Shown here: positions 1-14,600 of the stretch, piece by piece
Position numbering within the stretch: the first letter of the stretch is position 1
Layout: every line of letters begins with the position of its first letter
Origin: Campylorhamphus procurvoides
Lineage: Eukaryota > Chordata > Aves > Passeriformes > Dendrocolaptidae
Reading direction: 5' to 3'
NCBI GenBank assembly: GCA_013396655.1
Contig: WBMV01003161.1
Coordinates: 1,046,274-1,110,273, forward strand
Length of the DNA: 64,000 nucleotides
The notes under the pieces: model-generated
The model's input: the letters and a program-made list of their open reading frames with translations, nothing else
Database searches by the model: none
Told to the model about the DNA's origin: nothing
Translations under genes and position numbers: made by a program

Positions 1-3000
1 TGAACCACTTTGTAGCAACACTGTAAAGCAATCACAACATTGACAAGTTAATCAACAAATGCAGAATCAAGCCAGACATCAAAAGCATTATACCATCCAT
101 AATACATGGAGAGGGCATAAATATTTTTAAACGATGTAGAAGTAGTTGTCAAATCCATTTCTATAGCAAGCGTTTTGGAATACAAATTAGGCCACTTGTT
201 TCTTTCTTATAATTCAGGTAAAGAGGGCAAAGTTATAAACAACACATGGAAAGGTTTGTAGAGGTAAAAGAACTGTATAATACCTTAGACTTAAGAGAAA
301 AATAAGGGTTTAGAAGCATCAAAGTGCTAAATATGCTCATTTTTCAAGTGTCCATATGTTCACTGGGTTCCTTAGAAGATGACTCCAATTCCATTTAACC
401 ATGCTGCAAAAATCATTCTGCCAGTGGAAGCTCTTGTTTGCCTCTTTGCTCAGGTAACAACTCAGCTTTTCCACACCTCTCCAAAATATCTATTAAATTA
501 AAATGTCCACATTAATTTCTAAAGATTTGACACTCTGGCTAGACCTGTAACTTTGCTTTCTTAAATAAACTTTTATAATGACTGACATGAAATAAAATTG
601 CTGCCTTGCATTATACTGCACTTGGTTTATGGCCAGTTTTTGCCAGAATGCATGAACCCAACACACCACAATATTACAAAAGTTATCTTTCAAACAGAAT
701 CTGAATCCCAAGACTTGATCTAGAGCTCCTCCAAACCTCTGCTGCACCCATGTTTCTTCATATTAGCACACATTAGCTAAGATTAGGATACCTCCTTCTA
801 TTGTTATCCAACAAAATGACAGGAACGCAAAGAGAAGTCTGATAACTAAGAACAACTCAAAACCCACGTACTATATCCTTGATTTTAAGGATGTTTTATG
901 AAATGGGACAAAATAAACAGGTTCATCTCCTCAGTGACTTCTACTGAAAGAGCAAAATATGTGCAAGCACACACATGCAATAAAATAAAAGATGTTCACA
1001 GATATTATCTAGTGTTAGGGGGGGAAGAAAGGACAACAAAGAAACACACACTGTATTTTCAATGTTTTAATAACTTGCATGCACCACAGCTATTATCCTG
1101 ATGCATGGAGAATTCAGGGGTTTGGATTTGCCTCTGCAAGTCATTCTGATGAACGAGACCTTTAGTGTTGTAATAACTGCTGTGAGTAATGGAACAACCA
1201 ATGGCTTTTATTAAGAAGGAACACTGAATAATGTATTACCAACACTAAGATCAAGGGGAAATACATTTTTATTACGGGAAAATATTAATATCAATCATGA
1301 CATTTTTTACAGCAGAAAGGTGAAAGGCAGAAAAGGAAAAAAGTTAAGAAAATTCTCCACAGTCTGCAGTAAATGGCAAAAATTATACCGTGAAAATCCT
1401 TTTTTCTCATGTGGCTACCTAGGGCTACATTACACGCTACAGGAGCAATAAAAAATTGTGACATCTCTTGAGATACACAAGTGTAAGGAAAACTCTACCC
1501 CAGTAAAAGGAGAAGATTGGAGAGGAAGGTCGCTATAGAGACCAGCACACTGCACATTGAAACACTTGAGCTTAAGCTCATTTCTTGTGAGGTCACAAAC
1601 TAAGAGAGCTGACATGATGGAACAACTAGGATGTTCTTTTGCTGTACCCTTCAGTGGAAAAAACGTGGCTTTAAAAATGGGGAGCAAAGAAAAAGCTGTC
1701 ATGTTTTAGCTTTTTTTTTTTTATTATTACTTATATAGCACTACATAAAGTCACTTTATAGGCTTTAGAAAGACGCACCAAGACTAAGGCTCCCCCTGAA
1801 GTGGCTCACTATTTCCTCTGAGTGAATGCAATTTGGACATCAATGGTATTGGACAGCAGAGAAGGGGCAATGAGAGCAGCAGAAGAAAAGCTGCAGGGAG
1901 AGAAGGGAAAAGATTCAAGGAGTAAAAAAGTCCATGGGGAGAAGAGAGAAATGTCTCTTCCCCAAATTCTCTGATGATATAAAACAAAGCACAACCAGAA
2001 AGAGAGAGAGCACAGGGCAAAAGGAGGGCCCAACAAGGGCCAGCGCAGGTCCACCCAAAAACAAGTGTGCGATGAGCCAGAGATGCTGCCTGAGACTTTC
2101 CAAACAGTCCGGAATTTCCTAACTGCTGTCACTGAGAAACCAGTTGCATCACTTCAGAAAACCCTTCTGAATCAGTATGCACATTCAAAGATTTATTTGC
2201 TGTATTTGCTTCTTTCATCCTTTTGTCCAGAATTGAATTCTGAATGCAATGTGCCATTATTAGACCGTCTTTTTGGTGATACTATGAATTTGAATTTGTT
2301 CCATTTAGAGCAATTCCTGCGATACCAAGTATCTCCACAAGCATTTTAGCTTGCTGAATTAATAAATGCAACACAAACATTTAGAGGAAAATGCAGACAC
2401 TGTACTTAGTCTAACAATTCTGCAGGCATACAGATGAAAATAGTCATTTAATGAAAATTTATTGTCAGATTTACATTTATATATAGCTAATAATACCAGA
2501 TAGTGGATTCTTTACATTTATGTACAGTGTATTTACATTTATTTCTAGATGCTGGAATCTCTAAGACATCCCATTAGCTCTCATTTTAGCATCTTGTATA
2601 TGTGCTTGCTCTCCAAAATAAAACCACTTGGGTCATGTTGTTCCAGGGGCACTGGAATTAATGAAGCCTCATTTCAAAGGATTTATGGCCACACCTTTGT
2701 CCCCCCCACAAGAATGAGAGCCCTGAGATATCCCAGCCAGGCGATTCCACTTCTGTGGTAAGTGAGGCTGTGCCTGGGGAGAGCTGCCAGCCCAGGGGGG
2801 GCACAGTGGCTGCTGCCCAGGATCCTGGGGAACACTCAGGAGCAAAAAGATGCTCCCAACAGAAAAAGCAGGTCCAGGCCACTGCCCAAAATGGAGTGTT
2901 AGAGCTGTACCGTCTAACTACCCAACCACCACAGCACATGACTGATGTAGGAAGGCATTTTCTCAGTTTTAATACCAGCAGCAGAAACACAGAGAAATCA

Positions 3001-5550
3001 AAACCAAAGGGGAAAGATATTGTGATAGAGCCTAAAGCTGCATTTTCAATATGCTGGCCTGCATCTTGGTAGAAGATTCAAGACTGCTTAGAAAAATTCT
3101 TTAAACACAGGGAAATTTTTAAGTGCTTGCAATTTATACAAGTATATTATTTTAATTGTCTTATGGCATAAGTATGTTGTAGCTTGTACTAATTACACAT
3201 TTAACTGCATATGCACATCATTCTCCTGGTTGCTTTTTACTTCACAATTGCCAAATATCCTGAAGAAGATGCATTTTCATCTATTTGTAACCACCACAAT
3301 GTTCCTGATTTTTTTTCCTTTTAGAAAACAGTCTATATGATTATTTTTTAACCTAGTCTCACCATACAGAGCTGCATGAGTCAAATAATCAAGCCATAAA
3401 CCAAGCAAATAATTTTTTATGGCTTTGATGTATTTCTGACTTCCTTTCCTATGCCACATAACTTCAGGCATCAACAAAAAAATGTTTTAGCATTACTCCT
3501 TTTAACTTTTCAAGACCAAAAAACATTTATGGTCACATGGTGAATTGGAATAACTGCGAGTTATGTTCTCATTTTTCAGCAAACCTACTAACATTTGAAA
3601 CAAGAATTGGGTGCCAGATGACTGTTCTGCAACTAATTCAGGAACAAATTTTTGTATAATCTACTGCAAGTGCTTCAGAGTTCCTTGCCAGCAAGGCTTT
3701 CTAATAAGACACTCATGAGTAATTAGAAATCTATAGACATGATTAAATCTCAATCTGCAAGGTGCAGGAAGAATGTTTAGGCTGAGGTATGACAAACTGG
3801 CAGAGAGCTCAGCTGGAGACCCCTGTGTGGCTTCAAGACTTTGGCTGGCATTAATCAAAGCTGAAGCTGTGGTGTATCTGTGAGCTCCTCAGCCTGCTCT
3901 GGTTTGCACTGCACAGATAACCCATAAAGGTTGCAATTTGCCTGGTCTTTATTATTTAAAGGGTCATTTACATGATACATTTGTCCTACCCAAGCTACCC
4001 AGTAGGTAATTACACTTAGTCAAGCAAAGTTCTCACTAATTTTCATTTTTTCCTCAACTGTAAGTAATGCCACAGCAATACCATAAAGCTCTGGGAATAG
4101 CTGGCTGTAAGCAGTCTGGAAATGGCTACAACTGTAAACAAAAGAGACTTTGAAACTACTGAAAAATTCATTTTCTCATGTTGTTATAAGAGCTGTATTG
4201 GCTTCCACAAGTGCACATCATAGCCAGGAGAAAACCTTCCAACTTTCTGCACTTAAAGTGGCCTCCCAGTTCCACAAAAGATATGAACTTGGCACAATAT
4301 GAGGAATGTAGTCTAATAACAAGCTAAATGCAGGTTCACAATAAAAAGGTATTTAAAGGAACAGCTTCTCTAAGTGGCTAGACAATTCCAGCACACCCTG
4401 CCACTGTTCTGACAGGCAGAGCCACGCTGAATGCAAGGAACATTTCACTCTTCTAATCATTGTCAAATGAAGATTTCAAAGAGCTTTGGAAAAATATATA
4501 GACATATCTAAGTTGCACATAAGAAAACAAAGCAGAGATAGACTTGGGAGACCACAAATTGCCAGAAAATTACACAGTAAAATCTTTTTTCCTTGGTTAA
4601 TTTAGTCCAATTAAAATTCTCAAAATTAACAGAAACACACAACTCACTGTGTTTAGCTTTGGTTCAAATCCATACTGCTACTTTTAAAGGACTATGAAGA
4701 ACTAAGGTGTCAACTTGAATTCTGTGTACTTTTAGGCAGCCAGCAAGCCTAAAACAAAAACTTGCATAAAATAAACTGCCAATGAAGAAAATAAAAGCAA
4801 AACCACGTACAGGCAAATGTACTCAGTATACAAAACATGGACATAACACATAAAAATCACCAATTAAAGTTTACCTCACTAGAGGAATGGTTTTTTGCTA
4901 GACTTGCTCATGAATCTTCTGGTATTTACTATGTCTTTACAGAAGAAAGAGATCTGAATATACTACAAAAATAAGTGAAAGTCCATTTGGAAAGATCCTC
5001 TCAATGTTTACCACAGAAAAGAGAGTACTACCCTTGAGGCAGTATGGTTTCTCAATTATTATTCATTCCCCAAATTAACTGGATCATGAATTTCAATATT
5101 CCAAATTAATCTTTCTCCATTGCAAAACACAAACTATCAAGTTGACAAGGCTGAGAATTCAGGTGGTTTGTGTAATCCCAGTTTATGTGCAAGCACTGAG
5201 GAACAGTCTTTAACAATAAAGTCATATCAGTTTTCAGCAAGCCCCACTGCCTCATTTGTGCAGGTGATTCACTGAAGTTCTGCCTCTTTCAGAGGAAGCT
5301 CCAAGTGCTGTGTGATGCTACACAAGGTATCAAACACAAACCTTTCCTTAGCGCTCAACAGTGCCATGTAAATGTTCAGTTTGCAGCCCTGAGATGCTGG
5401 GGAACTTAGCCACCCACAAGAACAACACACCTGACACTAAAAGCAGCAAGTGCTGTTCTCTGAACACAGTTCGTGCTGTATGGTCTAAAGGGCTCTAAAA
5501 TCCAATCTTATGTCTTAAAATGTGCATCCAAATTTGGTGAATTTTTCTGA
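1..5550. other. Unique non-coding DNA, no gene seen
   Basis: AT-rich sequence with stop codons in every frame. The open frames are all under about 110 codons, overlap on opposite strands and show no recognisable domain. A poly-T run lies at 1711-1722 and a short AG repeat at 1999-2010. A slightly GC-richer patch at about 2700-2900 has open frames on both strands but matches nothing I recognise. The stretch is best read as intron or intergenic DNA. Confidence 0.75.
1723..1810. repeat. Possible ancient LINE/SINE 3' tail remnant
   Basis: After a poly-T run the sequence reads TTATTATTACTTATATAGCA, then a CACTTTATAGG stretch and a CCCCTGAAG stretch. This order (ATT-rich run, 'atagc' box, 'cactttata' box, C-rich box) resembles the 3' ends of old amniote retroposons. 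The resemblance is short and by eye only, so family and strand are left open. Confidence 0.25.
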
Positions 5551-5670
5551 CCTTAATCTCTGTCAGTTCCCCATCTGTAAGACAGAGATAATACCACATC
5601 CTCACTGGGGCTTTGTGGAGATAAATTTAATTTAAAACCTGTGTAGCACTTGGATACAGTAGTGATGAGC
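5551..5670 (+). repeat. Ancient MIR-like (CORE-type) SINE fragment
   Basis: The segment follows the 3' half of the MIR consensus in order. It has a 'ctctgtcagttcc' box, CCCATCTGTAA (5570-5580), an AGATAATACCACATCCTCA box, a 'ggctttgtggagataaattt' box, and a terminal 'gtgtagcacttggatac' box that corresponds to the MIR tail around 'tgtaaagcgctt'. Mutations are scattered throughout, as expected for an insertion predating bird radiation. The tRNA-derived 5' head is not visible, so this is a 3' fragment. Identification is from memory of the consensus, not from an alignment. Confidence 0.65.
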
Positions 5671-8600
5671 AGCACAGAAAAGCCTGTGAGGAAATTAATA
5701 ATTCTGACGTCTGAACGACAGGCTGTAAATAAGGCTTAGGGCCACATATCAAACACTGAGAATAAAACAACATCTCGAATAGCTGCTCATTAATGTAGCT
5801 CTGTCTATTCTGTGTACCAAGTAAGGAAGAAATCTTCTGGAAAAGTATCGTGTGTTCTTATGGTTAAAGACTTCACCTGAATGCATATGCATAACAGAAG
5901 CTGAATTTCAGTTGCAGTGACACTTTAACATTCTCTTCTCTCCATCACTTGCTTTTGCATTCTAAATAACGTTCCCTGTGTGAAATTTGCATGGATAAGA
6001 TTTATGCACAAAGAATGAATTATGATCTCATTGTGGATCTCTGATTCCTATGCACAAGTGGTAATGAACCAATCGTGGTTAAAAAGAATTCCATTAGAAA
6101 TATAAAATACCAAGCTTGCCTAGGCTTGGTAAATTCAGCAGGGCTTCTACTGAATTTCCTCTTCAATTGCTTGAAATGGTCCAAGTGCTACTTCTGTTAA
6201 CACCTACTATGCATTACCATAAGAAACTTGGGAAGGGAAAACATATCAGGGTACTGTCCTTTCAATTTTAATCTAAGGCATTAAATTTTAATTCTCAACA
6301 ATAACAGTAGCTGACATGTTCCCTTTGCTCATTCCTGTGAAAGTAAATCAGGCAGATATAAAGCTAGAAGTGCACTTGGGAATCAAGGAGGAACAGCATC
6401 TCCTTCCTCTTCCCCCAGGAGGACCTTGCACCCTGCAGGAGCAGCCAGGGGGGCCTGTCTGGGGACAAGCACCTCCTTCCACACCACACCTGGCAAGTTT
6501 CAGTGCAAGGACTTCTCTAAAACTCCACTGCTAAAACAGCCTAATGTGTTCAAAATAAAATCATTCAATACCAAATAATTCGAAAAAATAAAGCAGATTT
6601 TCCAGAGACTACTTGTACAAATCCTTAAGAAAATACTACTCTAATTAATTTCATCTGTGGAAAATTATCAATGGCCTTAAATATCACCAGGAGAAGTGAA
6701 AGCTGTTATGTTCCACCTAAAACATCTGACTTCAGAGCATAATTAGAATACATTCTTTGTTCAAATTGATACCAAATTCACTATATTTTGTCAACAAATA
6801 TTATGTATTTTAACAATTCTTACAGAAGATGTTCTACAAAGAACATTCCATCTTTTCAAAAGGGTGACAGAAAGCCAACATATTTTAAATATTTAATTGG
6901 GACTCAAATCAAATTTACATAGTGATGTGCCACATTTCCAGCTCGTGATGAAGACAAACATCTCTGCGCATTATCAGCACTTGCAAGGGTAGTCATTTCT
7001 GTTTCACTTTGCTTACAGAAAGCCTCCAGAGGTTTTCACACGGTTGTGCATCATTTCAGAGGCTTCTTTCAGGTTTTTATTTAACTAGTTCACTGTTGAT
7101 ATAAGTTGGAACATTACAGTTCCAACAGCAAAATATTTGGTACCTGATCAAGGTTTGAGATATGCCCTAAAATAATTGTATTTGTCTTCAGCAAACGTTA
7201 TATTTGAGTTTTGAACAAAACTGCTGATTAAGGCTGACGAAAATTACTCCAGCTTGAAATGCATTGACAAGATATGCTATCCAGCAAGGGGTTTCCCTGG
7301 AAATGTTCTCATTTTCTTTCACTAATTTAGAAAAGGTTTATTTAAAATCTGCTGGAATGTACTGGAGTACAATCAGGTAACATCTGGTCATGGGAAGAAA
7401 GGGACAATGTAGCTGAAAAACCCAAGCTCTGGCTTCTTAAAATGGTAAAAATTTATCCAGAAACCAGAAGTCCTTTAAATTACCTACCATTTCCTAGCAA
7501 AAGGAAAGGGGAAAAAATAAAACCTATAATTTAATCACAGAATTAATAAAATGGACACACATTTCTCATTTTATGGGCTTTTGGGAAAAAGAAAATGGAA
7601 AAACCATTCCATAGAAAGCTTTCTCATTTTTTCTCACTATTGAAGAAGTACTTAATTGCCAAGAAACCAAATTTCAGTAAACAGCAACAAATACAAACAG
7701 TGCTTACAAAAGCACAATGGAAATCTTCATGTGTTTCAAGGTTGTGACTTGCAGAAACTTTAAAGTTTCACTCAGAGATGTTATCACCTGCCAGTAAATT
7801 CACCTTTTCCTAAGACAAAATGATATGAAATGAAAGCTAATGATTTTCTCTTTCTGGCAGCAATATAACCAGCTAAACTCTGCATTTTCCTCTCCCCCCA
7901 GCATTAAAAGCTCAGCAAGTTAAAGGTGAAGAGAAGAGCAGTAGCTGTTTTTACTAGAACTCCTAGAAATGTTGGCTGGAGGGGAGATCTACAAGTGTTG
8001 CCTCCAAACCTGGGACAACAGCGTGAACATCACAAACACTCGATCATTTCAGCCATGACCTCGGCCAGCTGAATCTCCAAGGGTGGACATTCCACAACCA
8101 ATCCCAGACACATGTTCTTCATACAGGGGGGAAAAAGGGAGATTGTCAATAAGCACTGAAGGAAAAAATCAGTAGGTTTTCACCAAAAACATCACAAGCC
8201 CTATAGGGCAGGAGGCTCTTATGTTAGATACATTTCACCCCCTCAACCTGTTAGATGGCACCTTGCCACAGACCGGCTCCCTAATAATTAGCAATATGAA
8301 AGGCTGTGTTTTTCCTACCATTTTCCAATCTGTTTCCACTGCCTCCGTGCATCATCAGCACAAACAAAAGTGTCCAGATCCCCTTCACTGAAAGTACTTA
8401 CAAGTGCATGGAAGAGAGCTCCTTGCCTATTGTTGCAATTGAGTTCTTCCAGGTTGCCTCTTACAACTACATGGCAAAACCCTTTTCTGCAGTACAAATA
8501 GGTGAACTAGTTCTTATGTTGCTATTTGATTAAACAAGATGTTTGCACACATGTACAAGTATCAACACAAGAAAGTTTCTGGATATACATCATTCTATCT

Positions 8601-11600
8601 ACTGTATCAGTTAAATCTTCAAAAATTTACAATTTCACAAATCAATGCAATTTAATATGTGATCACGTCCAAGGGAAGATTTCCTTCAACAACAATTTCT
8701 TATTTCTGTCCTCTCTGAGGTAATGGCACTAACAATCTAACCCGAGATAATCCAGGTTATTTAGTATGACTCATGATAATTGATTATTATTTTAATATAT
8801 TCTCATTAACCTCTCCCTGCACAAGTGAAGTTTCTGCCCTCTGGCAATCCGGGGTGCTCTACACACCTGCTGTGACCTGTTTGATCGCCCTGGATGGAGT
8901 GATAGGAGTTCACCTCCCAGCATCACACCACCAATATCAGAGCACAGAAAGCCACATCCACAAAACTCAGTTTCCTGAATGCAATGTTTCAGGGGATTAA
9001 AGATCAGTATTGTGGATTTCATCTTCTCTGCTGTTGTTTAGTGCCATTTAACTTACATCAAGGTAATCTAGGTAAATTTTCCATAATTTATTTTACTATT
9101 TGAAAGCATTTATAGCTATTTCCCTGATGGATCTCCCAGACATGAGACTGCTATTAGACCCATATTTAACTGACTTTAATAATGTCAAGTTACTCAAACT
9201 TGAATAAGAACTGGATTATAAAAGGATACACTTATTCCATCTGAGAACACATGCTGAGGATTCATCCTATTGTTTCAGCATGAGTATATCAAAGTAATAT
9301 TATGAAATAACATGGAAACTGGAAAATTTCTTTCTTAAGCGGTACACACAGCACTCTGGCAATCCTCTGATGAATAAAGGACATCTACTGTTAATCTCCT
9401 TCTCACTCAGTCCATTAACTCATTGTCTATTTGCACAGTTTATTTGAACCACCTACTCAGGGCACAGGGATTTCTGCAATCAAAGGTAACCCTAAATTGA
9501 TACAAGTTAATTTTCTGTGTCATCTGATTAACTTCCACTAGTACATTTCCTTTTTCACTGTTACAGAACATTCCACATTAGTTTTATAGAAGAAAAGTGT
9601 TCATGTACAGGAAGACCAAAACCAAACAGAAATAGAATTTTTGCTTTCATAACTATCAGCTGGGGGAAAAAAATAAATTTAAAAACTGCCCTAAACCCAA
9701 AAACTTGCTATGCTCAAATGTCTTTTAGTATCAAGATGATTCAGGAACAGTTTCTTCTCAGGCAATTATTCAAGTGAGGAAGGAGAGCAATACGATGCTT
9801 ACACTCAGACTCACAATGTGTGGACAGCATTGTTTCCATATTCAATCTGTCTGTCAACTTCTACCTCAAAATCCCTATTCCAGATTAGAGCACTCGAATG
9901 TGACTTTTCAGAAATGAATTTCAAAACTGCTAGGTGAATCTATCAATCCTAGACTAAAAAAAGAGAGAAATGAATGCGATGCCACAGTTCTTGGAAGAGC
10001 ATTTAGAACATCTCAGCATCTCTGCCTTTGCTTATCCCTTCCTCAAAACTGTCTGTAAATATTGAGGTGCACAAAACAAAACTACCCACAATGCAAAGAA
10101 CAACAAAAGTGACAGTAAATTAAGCAATTATGGAAATCTGAACAATGAAACACTGAATTTTTCATCATAGAAGTCAGCTGAGAACAAGTGATTTAGGTCT
10201 TATAAAGTCATGTTGCGTGCCCATGGAAAGTCATAACTCAAACAGAAATTACATCATATTGATCATAAAAAAATAAACTCAGATGATTTCAATGAGTAGT
10301 AAAAGGCACAGAACAAATGAAAGAAAGTAAAGCCACTGCCAGCGATGCATACACAGATGGAGAGAAAATTAATCAACAGTCACTGAAATTAAAGAGGTCT
10401 TGATAATTTGCATCGCAGAATTTTGAGACAGCCTAACCAAGCAGCATCGAGAGTGTCAGGAAAACACTACATTGCTCAGCTTTAAAAGCAAACAGTATCC
10501 CCAAATTGGGCAAGTCATGTAATGATAGTCTTGTTAGCGTGGCATCAACTAATGGCAAAATACTGCAATGGTTGATGTATGACTATAGTAATAAGCAATT
10601 AAAATAAGGCAAAACTAATGCCATTTCAGATGGATTTATGGGAAATAAAATTAGCTATCTGGAATCCAGCTTTTTTTTTTTCTTTCTTTAAATTTGAAAC
10701 CTTGTCTGACAAAAAAAGGGCACATCTTCAAAATTACACACATTTTCAAAATATAACTTACCAGCACAGGAAATTTTTATTAATAAACCAGAATAATGTA
10801 AATTCATCACAACATATATAAAATGCATTTTTTTTAAATAATTAGGACACTAATAAATAACTAAAAAAGAATAATCTGGTCCTAGATGAACTCTGCAGAA
10901 TTTGGCACTTAATCCCATACTAACATCTTTACTGGCACTTAAAAGGGGATTTAAACCACCACAGACAAGTTTTGTGCCTAATAGGCTGGAGAATGCCCTG
11001 AAATAAGAGTAGAACACCAGTGCTAAGCAAGAAAACAGATTGACCGGGAAAGCTGAACAAAAAAGAGTTTAACACAAACTCTGTTGTCACATTTGCATCT
11101 CAAGAAAGTGCACCGAGAGTCAGGAGCTTAGAGGAGTTCTGGAGTGACTGGAATTAATTCCATGGACCCCCAGCATCACTGCTGGACGTGCACAAGGAAA
11201 GCCCAAGCACAAAAACAGATGTTGAATTACTTTCTGCATTTGGCACTGCACAGCCACAGCTGGAATAAGGCCTCTTGCAAGGATTTATAATTTTTTTAAT
11301 CAGGCAGATATATTGGAGATTATTCAAGTGAGAGAAACACAACAAATCAATTAGGAAACATACTTTGCCAAAGGGCACAGAACTTCATCTTCCTTATTGA
11401 AGGGAAGTTTGAGGAGTGCCTTGAGTGCAAAAGCAGCTACAAGCCACAGAGAACCAAACAATTTAGAAACACAAAGGTATAAAAAGCTTCTATTGATGGA
11501 AAATTACAACTATTAAAAGAGATGAGCTCAGAAACGAAGCGCATGTTTTGTTTGGTGCATTTCTCTTAACAATAACTTATTGTTTGAATAAATCACCATG

Positions 11601-14600
11601 GGCAGTGATGTTTTATAGTGATTTTTAACAAAAGATAAGATTATCTGAAAGAACTAATTAAAACATAAATTCATTTGGGAGAGTCCTATGGTTTTGTCCA
11701 GTGACTATGGAAGCCACATTGAGCTGCCCACACTGGTGGCTGCCCCTTGGAACCCAGAAGGAGCTCCTTACAGCAATCTTAGTGCTGCACATGGCAGGCT
11801 CACCTGTATTTTGGTGCTTTTTGTGTGATGACAGTGATCATTGAGCAGACAGGTGTAAGGGGGGACTGAGTAAATGAGGTAATTTTTAATTAAAATTAAA
11901 TGTAAGTTTGATTTCTATTACACCTTTGATTCTGTTATGAATGCTGGTCCAGTGCTTACATAATAACCCACATTAATCAACATTATCTTTGTATCTTTTT
12001 AACAACTTGGTATGCAGCTTCTTTTCTCAGTGCCAAAAGTGTCTGCCACTGCAGGCAGAAAAACAGTGATTTACATTTACTTTCAAAATATAACTTCAAT
12101 TGTTTAGGATGACTGTTGGAAGGCTGGTCATCAAAAATCAGGTACGTTTACATCTGCAATCAGGTATGAAACTAATTTGTAAAAGCTGCTTACAGTGTAA
12201 ACAATACTTAAAACTAAGCACAATATTTTGGTTAGTAAATAAGTAAATAAACATTTGGCTTTTTCTCTCTTCAGTCCCTCCTTCCAAAATTACTTAGTTT
12301 GAACTGGGCAAAGCTTATTCAAAAGCAAACAAACAAGGCAGATGGTTAAATGTCTGTATGGCCTGGAATTCCATCAACTTACCAGCTACCAAATTAGCAG
12401 TAGGAATAATGGCTCATACCCAGTACCAGAAACATTAATGAATCCTTGGAGAGTTCTATGAACCAGCACATGGAGAGGGGCCTTTCATGTCCACTGGCCT
12501 TTTTCAAGATGAGATTTCCAATGAAACTCATACAATGTAGGTCTAAATTTTCAGATCCCTTCAGCTGCTGCCACCCCTCCCCCCCCCCACATGTCTGTAT
12601 GCAGAAGAAAGTGATGCTTCTGGAGTTTGGAGATCGATTCAGAAACGTACTTATGCACAGGGTTTCTTTTTTATTTAAAAAGAAGAAAAAAAAGGCCATT
12701 CCTATTCCAGACAACACTCAAATAGGCATTGAAGCTTTTGATGATTTCAATGTCATCTAAAATACAAGTACTATTCTAAACAGAAAACCTTTGAAAATTT
12801 CAGAGAAGGGCAGCTTGGAACAAACAGTAAAGCACAGCATTTTTTGGATCTTTAATGTAGATCAAAGCACGCTCACTTATATTCCATTACAGCAATAGCT
12901 GGATGATTCTGGGGGGAAAAAAGAAAACAATAAAAGTGCCTTTCCTCCAGCTTCCAAATTCATATCCACATCATATAGGGTTGGTGCAAAGTCTATCAAA
13001 AATCTAATAAAGGTCTCCAGGAATTTCAAGAGGAAGTTACTCTGGGAAAAGCCTGACTACAAGCTTATGCTGGCACATCCTAACCACATCCTGCCTCTGG
13101 TTAGGATAAAAGGTGGATGCAATTTTAACCCTCCTGTATAAGCCAATGCAGTCCAAGATAAGTCTAACAACTACAAAAGGAAAACCAAGTTTCACATAAG
13201 AAAACAAGCCTGCATACAGAATCCAGCTACATTTCACCTGAGAGGAACTCATCCAACAAGAAAGGCAGATTTAAGCAGAGGCTATTTCTTCCAAATAACC
13301 CAACTTTTTCAAAAAGCTATAAAATCCAATTTAAAGGCTATTCATATGGGAGTAATTCTTTCTTTGATTCCAGAGATGTAGCCATCTTTGGGATAAGACA
13401 CAGCAGTTACACCAACAATGCAGAAAAGTGTCATTATCTTCAGCTAGCAGTGATTAACTATAACATACAAGGGCTGCAAACCCCTTAAAAGGGATCCAGA
13501 ACTACCACTATTAAATCTCTTAGCAGACTATATTTTTCTTACATATCTCTCCTGTCACCCACCCACTTGCATCCAGCCTTGGGTTTCTGAGGGAAAGCTA
13601 AACATTGCTCTGATGCAGAGACCCATTTCCAGCAGAATACTGGGTGGATCCTGCTTTCGTTATGCTCCTTTCATCGGGATGTGGAAAGAGTCATTTCCCA
13701 GCATTACAGCTAAAGTAATATCCTAGACAAGTCAGGAATGCCAGGCAGCAGCTTCAGCAGGAACACTGGAAATAAAAAGAATTTGCCATGCAGTTTCACA
13801 AGCTGGGGAGGAGGATTCATAAACAGAGGCCCCAGAGTGGCAAATACCCCTTCAGTGGAAAGTAAGAAGGAGACAGCTCTTCTAGAGCCAGGAAAAAGGT
13901 GTGCCCACCTTCAGCAGGTGAAATAGCAAAGACTGGTGATTCCTAACAAACACACACAACCCCTAAAAACCCCACACTACTTCAGGATTTACAACTGACC
14001 TTTATTAGCCTCCCACTCTAATGATTCCATGGTTTGGAATAGGGAAGGACCTTATTTACCATGTCTCACTTTGCCTGAAGAGAACCATTATAATGGTTAC
14101 AGTGTTGTACAAATACCTCTGCTCAAGGCACCTCTTCATTTGTTTAAAAACGCAAGTCTTGTTAAAATGCAGCACGTTTTTTACTACAGGAAAGAACATA
14201 AAAATAACTGTCTTAGCAGGAGGCCCTGTACTCTTTAGGGACTGAAAAGCAAAGAAAAGAACAATTCAGAATCCTTAGAGTCAGTATTCTGGCCTCTTGG
14301 AAACAGATTTAAGAAATCAAGAACAAACAGATTAGCAGCCCTGTAGGCAAGGCTTGGATTTTATTCTTATCTATCAAAAGGCAAGAACAAAAACCAGAAA
14401 GAAAAACTAAGGGGTGAGCTCTGTTTAATTTATATTTCCACATTACTAGAAATGAGAAAGGTACAATGTTCCCTAAGGGAGAAAGTAAACTTCTAATTAT
14501 TCAAATTTTTAAATTTAAGTATATTGGACCTGAGCCTTGGATCCAGAACTGAGGAATACAGTCCAACTCTAGCAGCACTCTAAATAAATGTGGAGGGATT

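Noticed and set aside
2065..2349. 94-codon plus-strand frame starting GTG, with AATAAA 11 bases after its stop
   Set aside because: The composition looks protein-like, but there is no recognisable domain, no acceptor-type pyrimidine tract and no ATG at the start. AATAAA is common in AT-rich DNA.
4661..4671. tRNA B-box-like word GGTTCAAATCC
   Set aside because: No A-box, anticodon stem or acceptor stem in the surrounding 80 bases on the plus strand.
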